From Rubrobacter indicoceani (lineage in GTDB: Bacteria > Actinomycetota > Rubrobacteria > Rubrobacterales > Rubrobacteraceae), in assembly GCF_003568865.1 (NCBI RefSeq), contig NZ_CP031115.1:2728001-2792000 (forward strand): a stretch of 64,000 bases of DNA, written 5' to 3'. This document shows positions 26,637 to 36,212 of the stretch, in pieces. A program made the position numbers and the translations under genes. The first letter of the stretch is position 1, and each line of letters starts with the position of its first letter. The notes under the pieces were generated by a model, which was not told the origin of the DNA, ran no database searches, and was given only the letters and a program-made list of their open reading frames with translations.

Positions 26637-27311
26637 TCAAGCGGCGGGTTTCTTTCCGCGCCGGGAGGAGATCAGGGCCGCCAGAGCCAGAAGCGTCGGG
26701 GGGACAAGGGCGCCGGCGAGGACGTCGGACGGGTAGTGGACCCCGAGGTACATGCGACTGAGGGAGATCATCGCCGCGACGAATACCCCCGTCGCCGCGA
26801 CGACCCACCGCAGCGGACCTTGCAGATGCAGAAAGAGTATCACCGCCAGAAACCCGTAGAACCCGACCGCCATCGTAGCGTGGCCGCTCGGGAAGGACAG
26901 ATACCCGGCGGTGTAGCCGGAGTCTATTAAGTCCGGTCTCTCGCGCCCGAAGGTGTACTTCAGGATGGTCGTAGCGATCATCCCGCCCGGGGTCGAAACA
27001 AGGATGGCCATAGCAGAGACGCGCCACCCGAGAAAAAAGAAAACACCCGCCGCCGCAAACGCCAGCACCGCGCAGACCCGGTAGTAGCCGATGGTCGTAA
27101 AGAAGAGCATCGTACCGGAGAGGCTCTCCGGCAGGTTCGCGTCGAGGAAAAGAAGCGTCGCGACATCGAAGCCCCGCGTCAGGCCGAGCAGGACCGCAAC
27201 GGCCGTAAAAGCAAAAGCGAGAACGAGAACCACAAGGGCCGTCGCGGCCCGGGGTCTGTCGTGCAGGACACCTTCTAGAGGTCTGGTCTGCATGTTTTGG
27301 TTTTCTCGCAT
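26637..27311 (-). CDS. PAP2 family phosphatase
   Basis: 224-residue membrane phosphatase, probably acting on lipid phosphates such as undecaprenyl or phosphatidic acid derivatives. The three signature motifs are present: KYTFGRERP, PSGHAT and SRMYLGVHYPSDV, with the catalytic His residues. About six membrane segments are predicted. The second ATG, six codons in, is an alternative start. Confidence 0.92.
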   Translation of the reverse strand: MRENQNMQTRPLEGVLHDRPRAATALVVLVLAFAFTAVAVLLGLTRGFDVATLLFLDANLPESLSGTMLFFTTIGYYRVCAVLAFAAAGVFFFLGWRVSAMAILVSTPGGMIATTILKYTFGRERPDLIDSGYTAGYLSFPSGHATMAVGFYGFLAVILFLHLQGPLRWVVAATGVFVAAMISLSRMYLGVHYPSDVLAGALVPPTLLALAALISSRRGKKPAA

Positions 27312-27540
27312 CCGGGACTTTCCGTTGTTTTCAAGCGGTATGCGCCGGATTCTATCCCAGAGCAGGGACAGAGACGTCGGTGGAACCTCTGCCGAAAGCC
27401 TTTACATATCCGGGAAGGTGGGTAATGTAACGTCAGACCACTAATCGAATGGGATGCCTCACCGATACGGAGAGCCGCCGACGAAACGCATGGGTAGCTC
27501 AAGGGAAGCATCGGAGACATGCCGAAGGAGGAAACAGGTC

Positions 27541-29139
27541 GTGGTAGCGAATTTCAGGTCGCAGGTCGGGACGGTTTTCTGGGTGTCGCTTGTCTTCTCG
27601 GTGCTGTTCGTTCTGTGGGGGGTTTTCTTCACGGAGAACCTTTCGGCGGTCTTCGACGCGACGCTCGGGTACGTTGTCTCGACGTTTGGCTGGATCTACC
27701 TGATAGCCGTAACGGGGTTTCTGGTCTTTATCCTCTACCTTGCGCTGTCGAGGCACGGTCGGGTCAGGCTCGGCAGGGACGACGAGCGACCGGAGTTCTC
27801 GACCGTCGCCTGGATCAGCATGCTCTTCGCCGCCGGCGTGGGCTTGAGCTTTCTTTTCTGGGGCGTGGCGGAGCCGGCCTCGCACTTCGGTACTACGCCC
27901 TACGGACTGGCCGAGCCGAACACCCCCGAGGCGGCGGCCCTGAGCCTTCAGTACACCTTCTTTCACTGGGGACTCCATCCCTGGGCGGTCTACGCCGTCG
28001 TCGCGCTGGCTATTGCGTACTTCAGCTTCAGGAAAGGGACCGGCAGCCTTATAAGCGCGACGCTCCGCCCGGTCTTCGGGGACAGGGTGGACGGCGCTTT
28101 TGGAAAGGCCGTCGACATCCTTGCGATAGTCGCCGTGCTGTTCGGGGTTGCGACCGCCCTCGGCATCGGGGCGCTGCAGATGAACGGCGGGCTTTCGTAC
28201 ACGTTCGGCGCGCCGGAGGATTCGCTCCCGGTTCAGTTTATCGTTATCGGGATTCTGACCGTTGCGTACCTTATCTCGGCGGCTACGGGGATAAACAGGG
28301 GCATCAAGATCCTGAGCCTCACGAACATGGTGCTCGCGCTCGTCATCATGCTCTTCGTGCTCTTCGCCGGGCCGACGGTCTTTCTGTTCGAGACGTTCAC
28401 GGAGTCCATCGGCCGTTACCTCGGCGAGCTCGCCCCAATGAGCTTCCAGACGGCGGCCTTCGGCGACGGAACCTGGGCCGAGGCGTGGACGCTCTTCTAC
28501 TGGGCGTGGTGGGTTTCGTGGGCCCCGTTCGTTGGTACTTTCATCGCCCGCATCTCACGCGGGCGGACCATCCGGCAGTTCGTCGTTGGTGTGATCTTCG
28601 CCCCGACCATCCTGAGCTTTGTCTGGTTTACGGTCTTCGGCGGGACGGCTATCCACCTCGACCTCTTCCAGAACGGCAATATCTCGGCTACGGCGGCCTC
28701 CAACCTGCCGCAGGCCCTCTTCGATACGCTCAACTCGCTGCCGTTCGGGTTCGTGGTCTCGATCCTCGCCCTGATCCTCGTGAGCATCTTCTTTATTACC
28801 TCGGCCGACTCGGCGACGTTTGTTCTCGGGAGCATGTCCACGGGCGGCTCGGAGAACCCCTCGGCTCTGGTGAAGCTTGCCTGGGGCGTGGTTATCGCGC
28901 TGTTCGCCTCGGTGCTGCTTTACGCGGGCGGCCTTCAGGCGCTTCAGACGGCGACCATAACGGCGGCGGTCCCGTTCTCTATAGTCATGATCTGCGTCTG
29001 CTTTTCGCTGTACAAGGCTCTGGCCGCCGAGGCTCGCGAGACCGAAGCGGCGCGCCGCTCGATCCTGGAGCGGGCCACCGACCGGCTCGGACGCCCCTCC
29101 GGCGGCGTCGCAAACCCGGCCCCGAGCCGCAGAAAGTAA
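27541..29139 (+). CDS. BCCT family transporter (betaine/choline/carnitine)
   Basis: About 532 residues from the GTG at 27541, preceded by AGGAGG 9 nt upstream; a longer in-frame reading has no such site. Twelve membrane segments. The family's tryptophan-rich region is seen in WTLFYWAWWVSWAPFVGTFIARISRGRTIR (read in pieces), and GVAEPASHF and QYTFFHWGLHPWAVYA are present. Na+- or H+-coupled uptake of a quaternary amine for osmoprotection is expected. The ~230-base region upstream (27312-27540) holds no gene that I recognise. Confidence 0.93.
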   Translation: MVANFRSQVGTVFWVSLVFSVLFVLWGVFFTENLSAVFDATLGYVVSTFGWIYLIAVTGFLVFILYLALSRHGRVRLGRDDERPEFSTVAWISMLFAAGVGLSFLFWGVAEPASHFGTTPYGLAEPNTPEAAALSLQYTFFHWGLHPWAVYAVVALAIAYFSFRKGTGSLISATLRPVFGDRVDGAFGKAVDILAIVAVLFGVATALGIGALQMNGGLSYTFGAPEDSLPVQFIVIGILTVAYLISAATGINRGIKILSLTNMVLALVIMLFVLFAGPTVFLFETFTESIGRYLGELAPMSFQTAAFGDGTWAEAWTLFYWAWWVSWAPFVGTFIARISRGRTIRQFVVGVIFAPTILSFVWFTVFGGTAIHLDLFQNGNISATAASNLPQALFDTLNSLPFGFVVSILALILVSIFFITSADSATFVLGSMSTGGSENPSALVKLAWGVVIALFASVLLYAGGLQALQTATITAAVPFSIVMICVCFSLYKALAAEARETEAARRSILERATDRLGRPSGGVANPAPSRRK

Positions 29140-29218
29140 GAACGGTTCCCGGCTTTCAGAGCGGCCCCGCACCCGTATAATCCACCGGGTACGGGGCCGC
29201 TACCTTCCGGGAGACGCT

Positions 29219-30952
29219 TTGCAGAAGAATCCGCCGACAAACGCAGAGCTGTCGAGGGCGCTCGAAACGGTCGTCACGCTTATGGAGATCCGGGGCGACG
29301 AACACTACCGCGTCCTTGCCTACCAGCGGGCCGCCGAGTCGGTCGCGAACTACGGCGGCTCCGTCTCCGAGATGGCCAGCCCGAAGGAACTCCCGCACGT
29401 AGGTCAGGCGACCGCCGGGGTTATAACCGACCTTGTGGAAGGCCGGACCCCCGGGGTCCTCGAGGAGCTGATGGCCGAGATCCCCCGCTCTCTGGTAGAG
29501 GTTACGCGGCTGCCCGGCGTCGGTCCGCGCACCGCCGGCAGGCTCTGGAAGGAACTGGACGTGACGAGCGTCGAGCAGCTCGCAGCCCTCGACCCGAAGG
29601 AGATCGGCGGGCTCAAAGGCTTCGGCAAGAAATCCGCCGAAAAGATGATCGCCGCCGCCGAGAAGTACGACGTGACCGAACGCCGACTCCTTCTTGACGA
29701 CGCAACGGCCATCGGAGAACGGCTGCTCGAGTTCGTGCGCTCGCACCCCGCAACAAAGCGGGCCGACCTCGCCGGTTCGCTGCGCCGTCGGAAGGAGACC
29801 GTGGGCGACCTCGACCTCGTGGCCGCGAGCGGCGACGGAAAGTCCCTTGCGAACGCTTTCGTCGGAGCGGAGTTCGTGCGGGGGGTCGTGGCGCACGGTG
29901 AGACAAAGGTTTCGGTTCAGGTCGCCGGGCCGGACGGCGAGGCGGTTGACGTTGACCTGCGCATCGTCGAGCCGGAGGCTTACGGTTCGCTTTTGCATCA
30001 CTTCACGGGTTCTCAGGCGCACAACGTGGTGCTGCGGGAGCGGGCCGTGAAGCGCGGCATCAACATCTCGGAGTACGGGCTTGCACGGTCCGGCGGGGAG
30101 CCGCAGCCGGTCGCGAGCGAGAAGGAACTGTACGCCGGGCTCGGGCTCTCGTACATCCCGCCGGAGCTTCGGGAGGACGGCGGCGAGTTCGAGGCGGCGG
30201 AGCGGGACGAACTGCCGCACCTCGTGCAGACGCAGGACATCCGGGGCGACCTGCACGTCCACACAAACTACTCGGACGGCAAGGGGACCGTCAGGAGCAT
30301 GGCCGAGGCGGCCATCGCGCTCGGCTACGAGTACCTGGTCTTCTGCGATCACTCGCAGTCCCTGCGCGTCGCGAACGGCCTCTCCCCGGAACGCCTGAAG
30401 CAGAAGCTGAAGGAAGTCCGCGAAGCGGATGAGGAATACAGCGAGATCAAGCTCTATTGCGGCTCCGAAGTGGACATCCTGAAGGACGGGACGCTCGACT
30501 ACACCGACGACATCCTCGCGGAGCTGGACTTCGTGGTTGCGGCGGTGCACACGTCGTTCAACATCGGGGAAGAGGCGATGACGGAGCGCATCAGGCGGGC
30601 GATGAACAGCGAGTTCGTGCGGACCGTCGCCCACCCGACCGGACGCATCCTCAACCGCCGCGACCCGTACGCCGTGAGCGTCTCACGGCTTATAGAAGAG
30701 GCCCGGCGCACGAATACCGCGCTCGAGTTGAACGCCTACCCCGACCGCCTCGACCTTAAAGCCGAGCAGGTGCGAACGGCCATACAAGCCGGGGTCCGCA
30801 TCACCGTCGACACCGACGCCCACGACGAGGGCGCACTATCGTTTATGAGGTTCGGCATCGCTCAGGCGCGGCGGGCGTGGGCGTCGAAGGGCGACCTCAT
30901 AAACACGCTGCCGCTCTTCGACTTCGATAAGTACCTGAGAGCCGGGAAGTAG
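29219..30952 (+). CDS. polX: DNA polymerase X family with PHP domain
   Basis: 577 residues starting at TTG (GGGAG just upstream). The N-terminal helical 8-kDa-like domain and helix-hairpin-helix motifs (LPGVGPRTAGRLWKEL, LKGFGKKSAEKMI) precede the polymerase palm with GSLRRRKETVGDLDLV, carrying the metal-binding Asp pair, and VDVDLRIVE. The C-terminal PHP domain starts DLHVHTNYSDGKGT and contains CDHSQSLRVANGL, AAVHTSF and HPTGRIL. PolX enzymes fill short gaps in base-excision repair; the PHP domain gives 3'-5' exonuclease activity. Confidence 0.95.
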   Translation: MQKNPPTNAELSRALETVVTLMEIRGDEHYRVLAYQRAAESVANYGGSVSEMASPKELPHVGQATAGVITDLVEGRTPGVLEELMAEIPRSLVEVTRLPGVGPRTAGRLWKELDVTSVEQLAALDPKEIGGLKGFGKKSAEKMIAAAEKYDVTERRLLLDDATAIGERLLEFVRSHPATKRADLAGSLRRRKETVGDLDLVAASGDGKSLANAFVGAEFVRGVVAHGETKVSVQVAGPDGEAVDVDLRIVEPEAYGSLLHHFTGSQAHNVVLRERAVKRGINISEYGLARSGGEPQPVASEKELYAGLGLSYIPPELREDGGEFEAAERDELPHLVQTQDIRGDLHVHTNYSDGKGTVRSMAEAAIALGYEYLVFCDHSQSLRVANGLSPERLKQKLKEVREADEEYSEIKLYCGSEVDILKDGTLDYTDDILAELDFVVAAVHTSFNIGEEAMTERIRRAMNSEFVRTVAHPTGRILNRRDPYAVSVSRLIEEARRTNTALELNAYPDRLDLKAEQVRTAIQAGVRITVDTDAHDEGALSFMRFGIAQARRAWASKGDLINTLPLFDFDKYLRAGK

Positions 30953-31059
30953 GGACTCGCGCGAGCGAAGCGGCGACCAGAAGCGGCGGCTCTCAGGCTG
31001 GCGCGTATAGTAAGATTCGTCCTGAAGATGCAGGTATACATACAGGGAGGAGTTTGACC

Positions 31060-31653
31060 TTGAAAGCTTCGACGAGGGTAGGGATGGTCGTCTTTCTGGG
31101 AATATTCCTCGGCCTGCTGGCATCCTGTGGTCAGCAGGATCAAGCTCCTGTGGAGAGGGAGTCTATCGGTGATGCGGGACGCCAGGATAACCCGATCAAT
31201 CAGACCGCCGATAACGACGACGCCCCGAGCAACCGAGACTACGACGAGGCCGCTCAGAGCGCTCCGAGTAACCGGCCCAACAACAACGACGACAATGTCG
31301 CACGCGACTCAGGCGCCCGCTCGTCCGAATCGGCTCCCCCCGAGGCCGGGGGCACGGCGACACTACCGCCAAGCTTCCCGTTGCCCGTACCGGAGGAGTA
31401 CGAGGTCATCTCCGTTCAGGAGTCCGGCGATGATACGGAAGTCGTCCTTGCGGCTCCCTCCGGCCAGGACGCCTACGATTACTACAGAGAAGCCATCCCC
31501 GAGGCGGGCTTCACGATAGAGGAACTCGATCAGGAAGGCTCCGGGGCCTCTTTCGAGGGTGACATAGAGTTCGAGAACGAAACCTTTTCGGGCGATGTGG
31601 ATATAGACGGCACCAGAGTAGAGATAGACCTGGACCGTCGGGACGACAACTAG
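31060..31653 (+). CDS. Predicted lipoprotein with Asn/Asp-rich linker
   Basis: About 197 residues from the TTG at 31060, which has GGGAGGAG at proper spacing; a TTG at 31054 is too close to it. The lipobox is LLASC. A low-complexity Asn/Asp/Pro-rich linker (~30-95) leads to a small C-terminal domain (PVPEEYEVISVQESGDDTEVVL ... AYDYYREAIPEAGFTIEEL), ending in alternating acidic strands. The C-terminal domain has the same order of elements as the secreted protein at 58479. The function is unknown. Confidence 0.7.
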   Translation: MKASTRVGMVVFLGIFLGLLASCGQQDQAPVERESIGDAGRQDNPINQTADNDDAPSNRDYDEAAQSAPSNRPNNNDDNVARDSGARSSESAPPEAGGTATLPPSFPLPVPEEYEVISVQESGDDTEVVLAAPSGQDAYDYYREAIPEAGFTIEELDQEGSGASFEGDIEFENETFSGDVDIDGTRVEIDLDRRDDN

Positions 31654-31701
31654 AACAGCTCCCGAAGACTACCGCCTCACCCAGCTCTCCCGGTACGAAG
31701 A

Positions 31702-31738
31702 ACGAGAAGTCCCCGGAGATCATCCGGGGGCTTCTCGT
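31702..31738. terminator. Strong hairpin between convergent genes
   Basis: A 16-bp stem with one G.U pair: ACGAGAAGTCCCCGGA pairs with TCCGGGGGCTTCTCGT around a GATCA loop. It lies between the ends of the lipoprotein gene and trxB. There is no U-run on the plus side, so intrinsic termination is uncertain; it may still protect the 3' ends of both mRNAs. Confidence 0.55.
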
Positions 31739-31761
31739 GGGTTACCAGTAGGGGCTTCGCT

Positions 31762-32766
31762 CTAGGCGTTGTCTTTCGAGGAGGTCCATTCGCCGGGGTC
31801 TTCTATAGCGTCGGCCTCGCCCTGATCATCTAGCCACCGCTCGGCGTCTATGGCGGCGCGGCAGCCATCGGCGGCGGCGGTTATGGCCTGCCTGTAACGT
31901 CGGTCCGAGACGTCTCCGGCGGCGAACACGCCGGGGACGCTGGTCATGGTGTGGTCCTTCTGGATTATGTATCCCTCATCGTCGGTCTCGACCTTGCCCC
32001 GGAAGAGCGCGGTCGCCGGCTCGTGGCCGATGGCGGTGAAGAAGCCGTCCACCGGGAGGTCGCTCTCGTCGCCGGTCCGGGCGTTCTTCAGGCGCGCGCC
32101 GGTTACGGCGTCCTCACCGAGGATATCCTCGACCGTCGTGTTTGTGAGGATGTTTATCTTCTCGTTCTTTCTTGCGCGGTCGAGCATGATCTGAGACGCC
32201 CGGAACTCGTCGCGGCGGTGAATGAGGTTGACCTCCGAAGCGTGGTTCGTGAGGTAGAGCGCCTCCTCCATCGCGGTGTCGCCGCCGCCGATAACGGCGA
32301 CCTTCTTGTCCCGGAAGAAGAAGCCGTCGCAGGTCGCGCAGCCGCTGACCCCCCGGCCCATGAGCCGCTGCTCGTTCTCGAGGCCGAGCCACTTGGCCTT
32401 CGCTCCGGTCGCGATAATGACCGTTTTCGCGATGGTCGGTCTGTCCTCGTCCTCGGCCCAGAGCTTGAACGGACGCTCGGAGAAGTCTATGCGGTCTATC
32501 TCGTCCGGGCGCATCTCCGAGCCGAAGCGGGCGGCCTGACCTTCGAGGTCTTCCATCATCTCCGGCCCCATCACCCCGTCCTTGTAGCCGGGGAAGTTCT
32601 CCACGTCCGTGGTGAGCATAAGCTGTCCGCCCGACTCCCAGCCCTTGAAGACGACTGTCTTCATGTTCGCCCGCGAGGCGTAGAGCGCGGCGGTATAGCC
32701 CGCCGGACCGCTCCCGATGATCGCCACGTCGTAGACCTTCGGGGCGGTTCCGTTCGGCTCTGACAT
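31762..32766 (-). CDS. trxB: Thioredoxin reductase
   Basis: 334-residue flavoprotein that passes electrons from NADPH to thioredoxin. The FAD fold is IIGSGPAGYTAALYASRA. The redox pair is Cys143/Cys146 in SGCATCDGFF. The NADPH fold is VAVIGGGDTAMEEALYL, and the C-terminal motif is GVFAAGDVSDRRYRQAITAAADGC (read in pieces). AGAAGGGA precedes the ATG. A tandem 14-bp repeat lies in the leader. Confidence 0.95.
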   Translation of the reverse strand: MSEPNGTAPKVYDVAIIGSGPAGYTAALYASRANMKTVVFKGWESGGQLMLTTDVENFPGYKDGVMGPEMMEDLEGQAARFGSEMRPDEIDRIDFSERPFKLWAEDEDRPTIAKTVIIATGAKAKWLGLENEQRLMGRGVSGCATCDGFFFRDKKVAVIGGGDTAMEEALYLTNHASEVNLIHRRDEFRASQIMLDRARKNEKINILTNTTVEDILGEDAVTGARLKNARTGDESDLPVDGFFTAIGHEPATALFRGKVETDDEGYIIQKDHTMTSVPGVFAAGDVSDRRYRQAITAAADGCRAAIDAERWLDDQGEADAIEDPGEWTSSKDNA

Positions 32767-32776
32767 AGTGCGTCCC

Positions 32777-32804
32777 TTCTCGTATCTCAGTTCCCGTATC
32801 TCAG
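32777..32804. repeat. Tandem 14-bp repeat upstream of trxB
   Basis: TTCTCGTATCTCAG is followed directly by TTCCCGTATCTCAG, one mismatch apart. It lies in the trxB leader and includes the ribosome-binding site on the minus strand. It may be a slipped duplication with no function. Confidence 0.5.
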
Positions 32805-32949
32805 TTTCATCTGACCGCGCATATATTGTATTACCCGGTTCAAGGCTTGCAGACGCGGGTTGTGAGGGTTTGATCCTTTCTGTCCGGAGGTCCGGTCGGG
32901 GCTCGGGCCTGCGTAAAAACCCCGGTTTTCGAGAGTATCATCCGGAGCC

Positions 32950-33882
32950 GTGATCCTCTCGGTCTTTGCTCAGGTGATGCTCCCGATCCTCTTCGTGGTC
33001 GCCTCGGGCTTCGCGTTCAAAAAGCTCACCGACTTCGACGTGCGTCCCGCGAGCCGCGTGAGCCTCTACCTTTTCAGCCCCGCGCTTATCTTCTCCTCGC
33101 TCGTCGAGGCCGAGATAGGCGGCGAAGAGGCCCTGCGGGCCGTGGCCTTCATGCTCGTCCTGACCGCTATCCTCGGCACGCTGACGCTCCTTGTCGGGGT
33201 GTCTCTGCGCTACGACCGCGCCACGAAAGCCGCGCTGCTTCTGTGTACGATGTTCTCCAACACCGGAAACTACGGCCTGCCGCTCGCCCTCTTCGCCTTC
33301 GGCCAGGCCGGGTTCGAGGCTGCGATCGTCTTTTTTGTAACGCAGGGTATCCTGACGCAGACCCTCGGCATCTACATCGCGGGCTCCGGGCAGGCGGGCT
33401 GGCGGGAGGGGGTCTCCGGGCTGCTCAGGATGCCGCAGCTCTACTCCGTCTTCGCCGCGCTTGCGATCCGCTACATCGGGCCGGAGTACGTAACCGATTC
33501 GGGGAACCTCGCGAACGACATCTACCGGGGCGTAGACCTCATGGGACAGGCGGCGATCCCGGTGCTGCTCGTCGTGCTCGGGGCGCAGCTCGCCGGAGCG
33601 CGCATCGAAGCCGGAGAGAAGACCCTGATCGGGATCGCAACCGCGATCAAACTTCTCATCGCCGTCCCGCTCTCCTACGCGATAGCCCGCCTTCTCGGCT
33701 TCGACGATCTCACGACCGGCATCGCCGTTATCCTCGGCAGCATGCCGACCGCCGTCAACGTCGTTATCCTTGCAACGGAGTTCGATATTCGTCCCAAGCT
33801 CGTCAGCAGCACCGTTATCGTCTCGACCGCCGCGAGCTTCGTGACCCTGACCGTCCTGATCTCGGTCTTCGGCGGCGGCTAG
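32950..33882 (+). CDS. AEC family transporter (auxin efflux carrier type)
   Basis: 310 residues starting at GTG. About ten membrane segments in two inverted halves. Family features include PILFVVASGFAFKKLTDFD at the start, LLLCTMFSNTGNYGLPLALFAFG (read in pieces) with the conserved NTGNYG loop, and GSMPTAVNVVILATEF near the end. Substrates of bacterial members are organic acids or unknown. Confidence 0.9.
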   Translation: MILSVFAQVMLPILFVVASGFAFKKLTDFDVRPASRVSLYLFSPALIFSSLVEAEIGGEEALRAVAFMLVLTAILGTLTLLVGVSLRYDRATKAALLLCTMFSNTGNYGLPLALFAFGQAGFEAAIVFFVTQGILTQTLGIYIAGSGQAGWREGVSGLLRMPQLYSVFAALAIRYIGPEYVTDSGNLANDIYRGVDLMGQAAIPVLLVVLGAQLAGARIEAGEKTLIGIATAIKLLIAVPLSYAIARLLGFDDLTTGIAVILGSMPTAVNVVILATEFDIRPKLVSSTVIVSTAASFVTLTVLISVFGGG

Positions 33883-33903
33883 CCTTTTTTACACCCAGAT
33901 TCT

Positions 33904-34956
33904 TCACACCCCCGATTCGAGCAACTCGTTCAGGTATCCGTCCACCTGCTCGATGTACTCCGGCTCAAGGTTGAACAGCCCGAGGTGGCCGCTGTTCGAC
34001 TCTATGACGCGCAGCTCGGAGTTCGGGATAAGGGCTTCTTCGGCGGCGCAGTCCTCCGGCGGGAAAAACCAGTCCGTGCTTATGGGCATGACAAAGGTCC
34101 TGGCGGTGATCCTCCCGAGCGCGGCTGCGAGGTCGCCCCCCGTGTTGCGGCTCACGTCGCCGTTGCCCCACTTCCACGCCTGACAGAGCAGGTCGTTCAC
34201 GTCCATCGGGGCGAAGTACGCCTCGAGAAAGCCGACCCGGAAGTCCTCGACCGAGGAGAACCCGAGCGTCGCCCACTTCTCCGTGCTCCAGAACTCCGGC
34301 GAGAAGCCCATCAGCGCGAAGAGGTTGGCCTTTCTCGCAAACGCCTTACGCAGATCCGCCTGTCTTGTATAGAAGCCATCGTTGAACTCCGGGTCGGCGG
34401 TCATGGTGTCCACGTTGGCCTTGACCCAGATGGCGCAGTGCGGCGTGAGCTTCGCCGTTCCAGCGATAGCCGCGGCCCGTCTGACCTTCTCCGGAAACCG
34501 GACGGCCCACTCGTAGGTCTGCTGCGCCCCCATCGAACCACCCGTAACGAGCGCGAGCTTCTCGATGCCGAACCGCTCACGCAGAAGCTGCTCCTGAGCG
34601 CGCACGTCGTCGGAGATGCGGACCCTCGGGAAGTTGCCCATCGAGAACGTGCCGGGGTAGTTGTGCGGCGAGGTGGAGAGGCCGGAGCCTAGCTGGTTTA
34701 TAACGACGATGAAGTACCTCTCCGGGTTCAGAGCGCGTTCGGGACCGATGTAGATGTCGTCCCAGATCTGATGCGTCCCCGAATACCACGTCGTCACGAG
34801 GATGGCGTTGCTCTTCGCCTCGTCGAGCGTCCCGAACGTCTTGTACGCAAGCTGCGCCCCGCGAAGCGTAACCCCTTCCTCCAGCACGAAATCCCCGAGG
34901 TCGAACATCTCGTAGTCGCCATGAAACTCCGGCGAATAAAACGCGTTCTCGATCAC
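33904..34956 (-). CDS. MetX-like alpha/beta hydrolase (homoserine O-acetyltransferase family)
   Basis: 350 residues from a GTG with GAGGAGG 5 nt upstream. The fold and motifs follow MetX: LAYKTFGTLDEAKSNAILV, NQLGSGLSTSPHNY, and the nucleophile Ser141 in GGSMGAQQTYEWAVRFP. The acid Asp is in ISTDWFFPPED and the His in SNSGHLGLF. True MetX enzymes read GGSxGG and are usually next to metY; here the neighbour genes are unrelated, so a related hydrolase or acyltransferase is equally possible. Confidence 0.8.
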   Translation of the reverse strand: MIENAFYSPEFHGDYEMFDLGDFVLEEGVTLRGAQLAYKTFGTLDEAKSNAILVTTWYSGTHQIWDDIYIGPERALNPERYFIVVINQLGSGLSTSPHNYPGTFSMGNFPRVRISDDVRAQEQLLRERFGIEKLALVTGGSMGAQQTYEWAVRFPEKVRRAAAIAGTAKLTPHCAIWVKANVDTMTADPEFNDGFYTRQADLRKAFARKANLFALMGFSPEFWSTEKWATLGFSSVEDFRVGFLEAYFAPMDVNDLLCQAWKWGNGDVSRNTGGDLAAALGRITARTFVMPISTDWFFPPEDCAAEEALIPNSELRVIESNSGHLGLFNLEPEYIEQVDGYLNELLESGV

Positions 34957-35030
34957 CGCTGCCTCCTCAAAAGATCCATTTCCCGAAGCGTATATTAGGC
35001 AGGGACGAGATCCGGCGCAATCTGTAAACC

Positions 35031-35981
35031 TTGCGTTCCGAGCAGATATTGCGGATAGTAAATGAACGTGTATCTATTACTCTGAAGAGTTATTCTTTGG
35101 CAATGGGAAATCCTTCTCCACACGAACAAATTGTCGTCTTACTTGGAAATCTTGAGGATGAGATAAGCCGCATTAGTAGACACAAAGTGACGGATCAAAA
35201 TTGGTTTAAGGGAATCAAGAAAGCTTCTATTGCTAAATCATTTGAGTTTTGTTTGGAAGCGTATCGCCGAGACACATCAGACTCTGCCTTTTTTCTTGCT
35301 CCTTCTGTGCGGGGGATTTGCGAGGATCTGATTACGATCACTTACCTTCAACAGCTTTCAGAAAGAGAGCAAAATAGGGTAACTATTCTAAAATCTAAGC
35401 TTGCTTCGGTAGAAGCGACCGAAAAGCAACAACGTTTCTTCGAATCTGAGCGACCTTGGCAGCCCGTCGTCACATACTCCAACGCTGCTGAATTGAAGCA
35501 GCAGCTAACAGCTGAACTCAAATCTATTGGCGAGAATAAGAACTTATGGAAAAAAGGAACTCCGTTTCCCAGTGTTTATAAAATGGCCGAGGCAACTAAA
35601 TTATCTGAAGTATATGATTTCATCTACAATATCTCTTCAGACATTGTACATTTCAACGCCCGCATTCTTCTCAGGATGGGATGGGGAGAAGATCCTAGAG
35701 ATGTTTCGTTCTCTACAGGAAACTTTTCAAGCTACTACCTAAACATGTGTTGCACGTATGGCCTGCTGCTTTTCTTATATCAACAACAAAACTTTGATCT
35801 GCCATTCAATACTGACGCTCAAGAAATCTTTCTTGAGTTGAGCGCACTCCTAAGCTACGAGATGCGCTGGGTAGAATCAGTAACGTTTGAGGAACTCAAT
35901 ATCGAGCCTCCGAGCTTGCAAGATCGCATAAATAGACGATTGCAATTCGATAAGAACATGTCAGAAATAAACGAAACTTGA
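35031..35981 (+). CDS. DUF5677-like protein in AT-rich island
   Basis: 316 residues, helical and soluble. The N-terminal region (SFEFCLEAYRRD, RGICEDLITITYLQQLSEREQNRV) and the central FIYNISSDIVHFNARILLRMGWGED recall DUF5677 proteins, often found in defence or toxin-antitoxin contexts. I am moderately sure of the family and do not know the function. Codon use is unlike the neighbours, with many AAA, TTT, AAT and TCT codons, which suggests recent acquisition. Start uncertain: the TTG at 35031 has no ribosome-binding site, while the ATG at 35103 lies 6 nt after TATTCT and could be leaderless. Confidence 0.65.
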   Translation: MRSEQILRIVNERVSITLKSYSLAMGNPSPHEQIVVLLGNLEDEISRISRHKVTDQNWFKGIKKASIAKSFEFCLEAYRRDTSDSAFFLAPSVRGICEDLITITYLQQLSEREQNRVTILKSKLASVEATEKQQRFFESERPWQPVVTYSNAAELKQQLTAELKSIGENKNLWKKGTPFPSVYKMAEATKLSEVYDFIYNISSDIVHFNARILLRMGWGEDPRDVSFSTGNFSSYYLNMCCTYGLLLFLYQQQNFDLPFNTDAQEIFLELSALLSYEMRWVESVTFEELNIEPPSLQDRINRRLQFDKNMSEINET

Positions 35982-35990
35982 GGGACATGT

Positions 35991-36203
35991 GTGCTGAGAA
36001 TGATTAAAGCGGTGGTGAGAGAAGATGGTCGGGTCAGGCTTCTGGAAGACGTCGAGTTGCCGCGTAACGGGCGGGTACTGGTTACGATCCTGGACGATTC
36101 TTTGAGTGATGAGAAGGCCATCTCTGTAGAAAATGCTCTTTCGGAGGACTGGAATAGAGACGAAGAAGATGCGGCTTGGAAGCACCTGCAGCCGGGTCGG
36201 TAG
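35991..36203 (+). CDS. Small antitoxin-like protein (DUF104/AbrB-type strand pattern)
   Basis: 70 residues from GTG, with GAGGGA 5 nt upstream; the ATG three codons later is the alternative. The first half (IKAVVREDGRVRLLEDVELPRNGRVLVTILDD) has the strand pattern of DUF104/AF2212-like or AbrB-type antitoxins. The second half is acidic and helical. It starts 10 bases after the DUF5677-like gene and precedes a DUF4258 gene, so it is probably the regulatory partner of a toxin-antitoxin-like set. Confidence 0.6.
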   Translation: MLRMIKAVVREDGRVRLLEDVELPRNGRVLVTILDDSLSDEKAISVENALSEDWNRDEEDAAWKHLQPGR

Positions 36204-36212
36204 CATTGACCC

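Noticed and set aside
27312-27540. Riboswitch in the BCCT leader
   Set aside because: The GAATGGGATG string recalls part of a THF riboswitch, but the rest of the aptamer is missing and the function does not fit.
27519-29180. A second 553-codon frame overlapping the BCCT gene
   Set aside because: It is hydrophilic and Arg-rich, out of frame with the clear 12-segment transporter.
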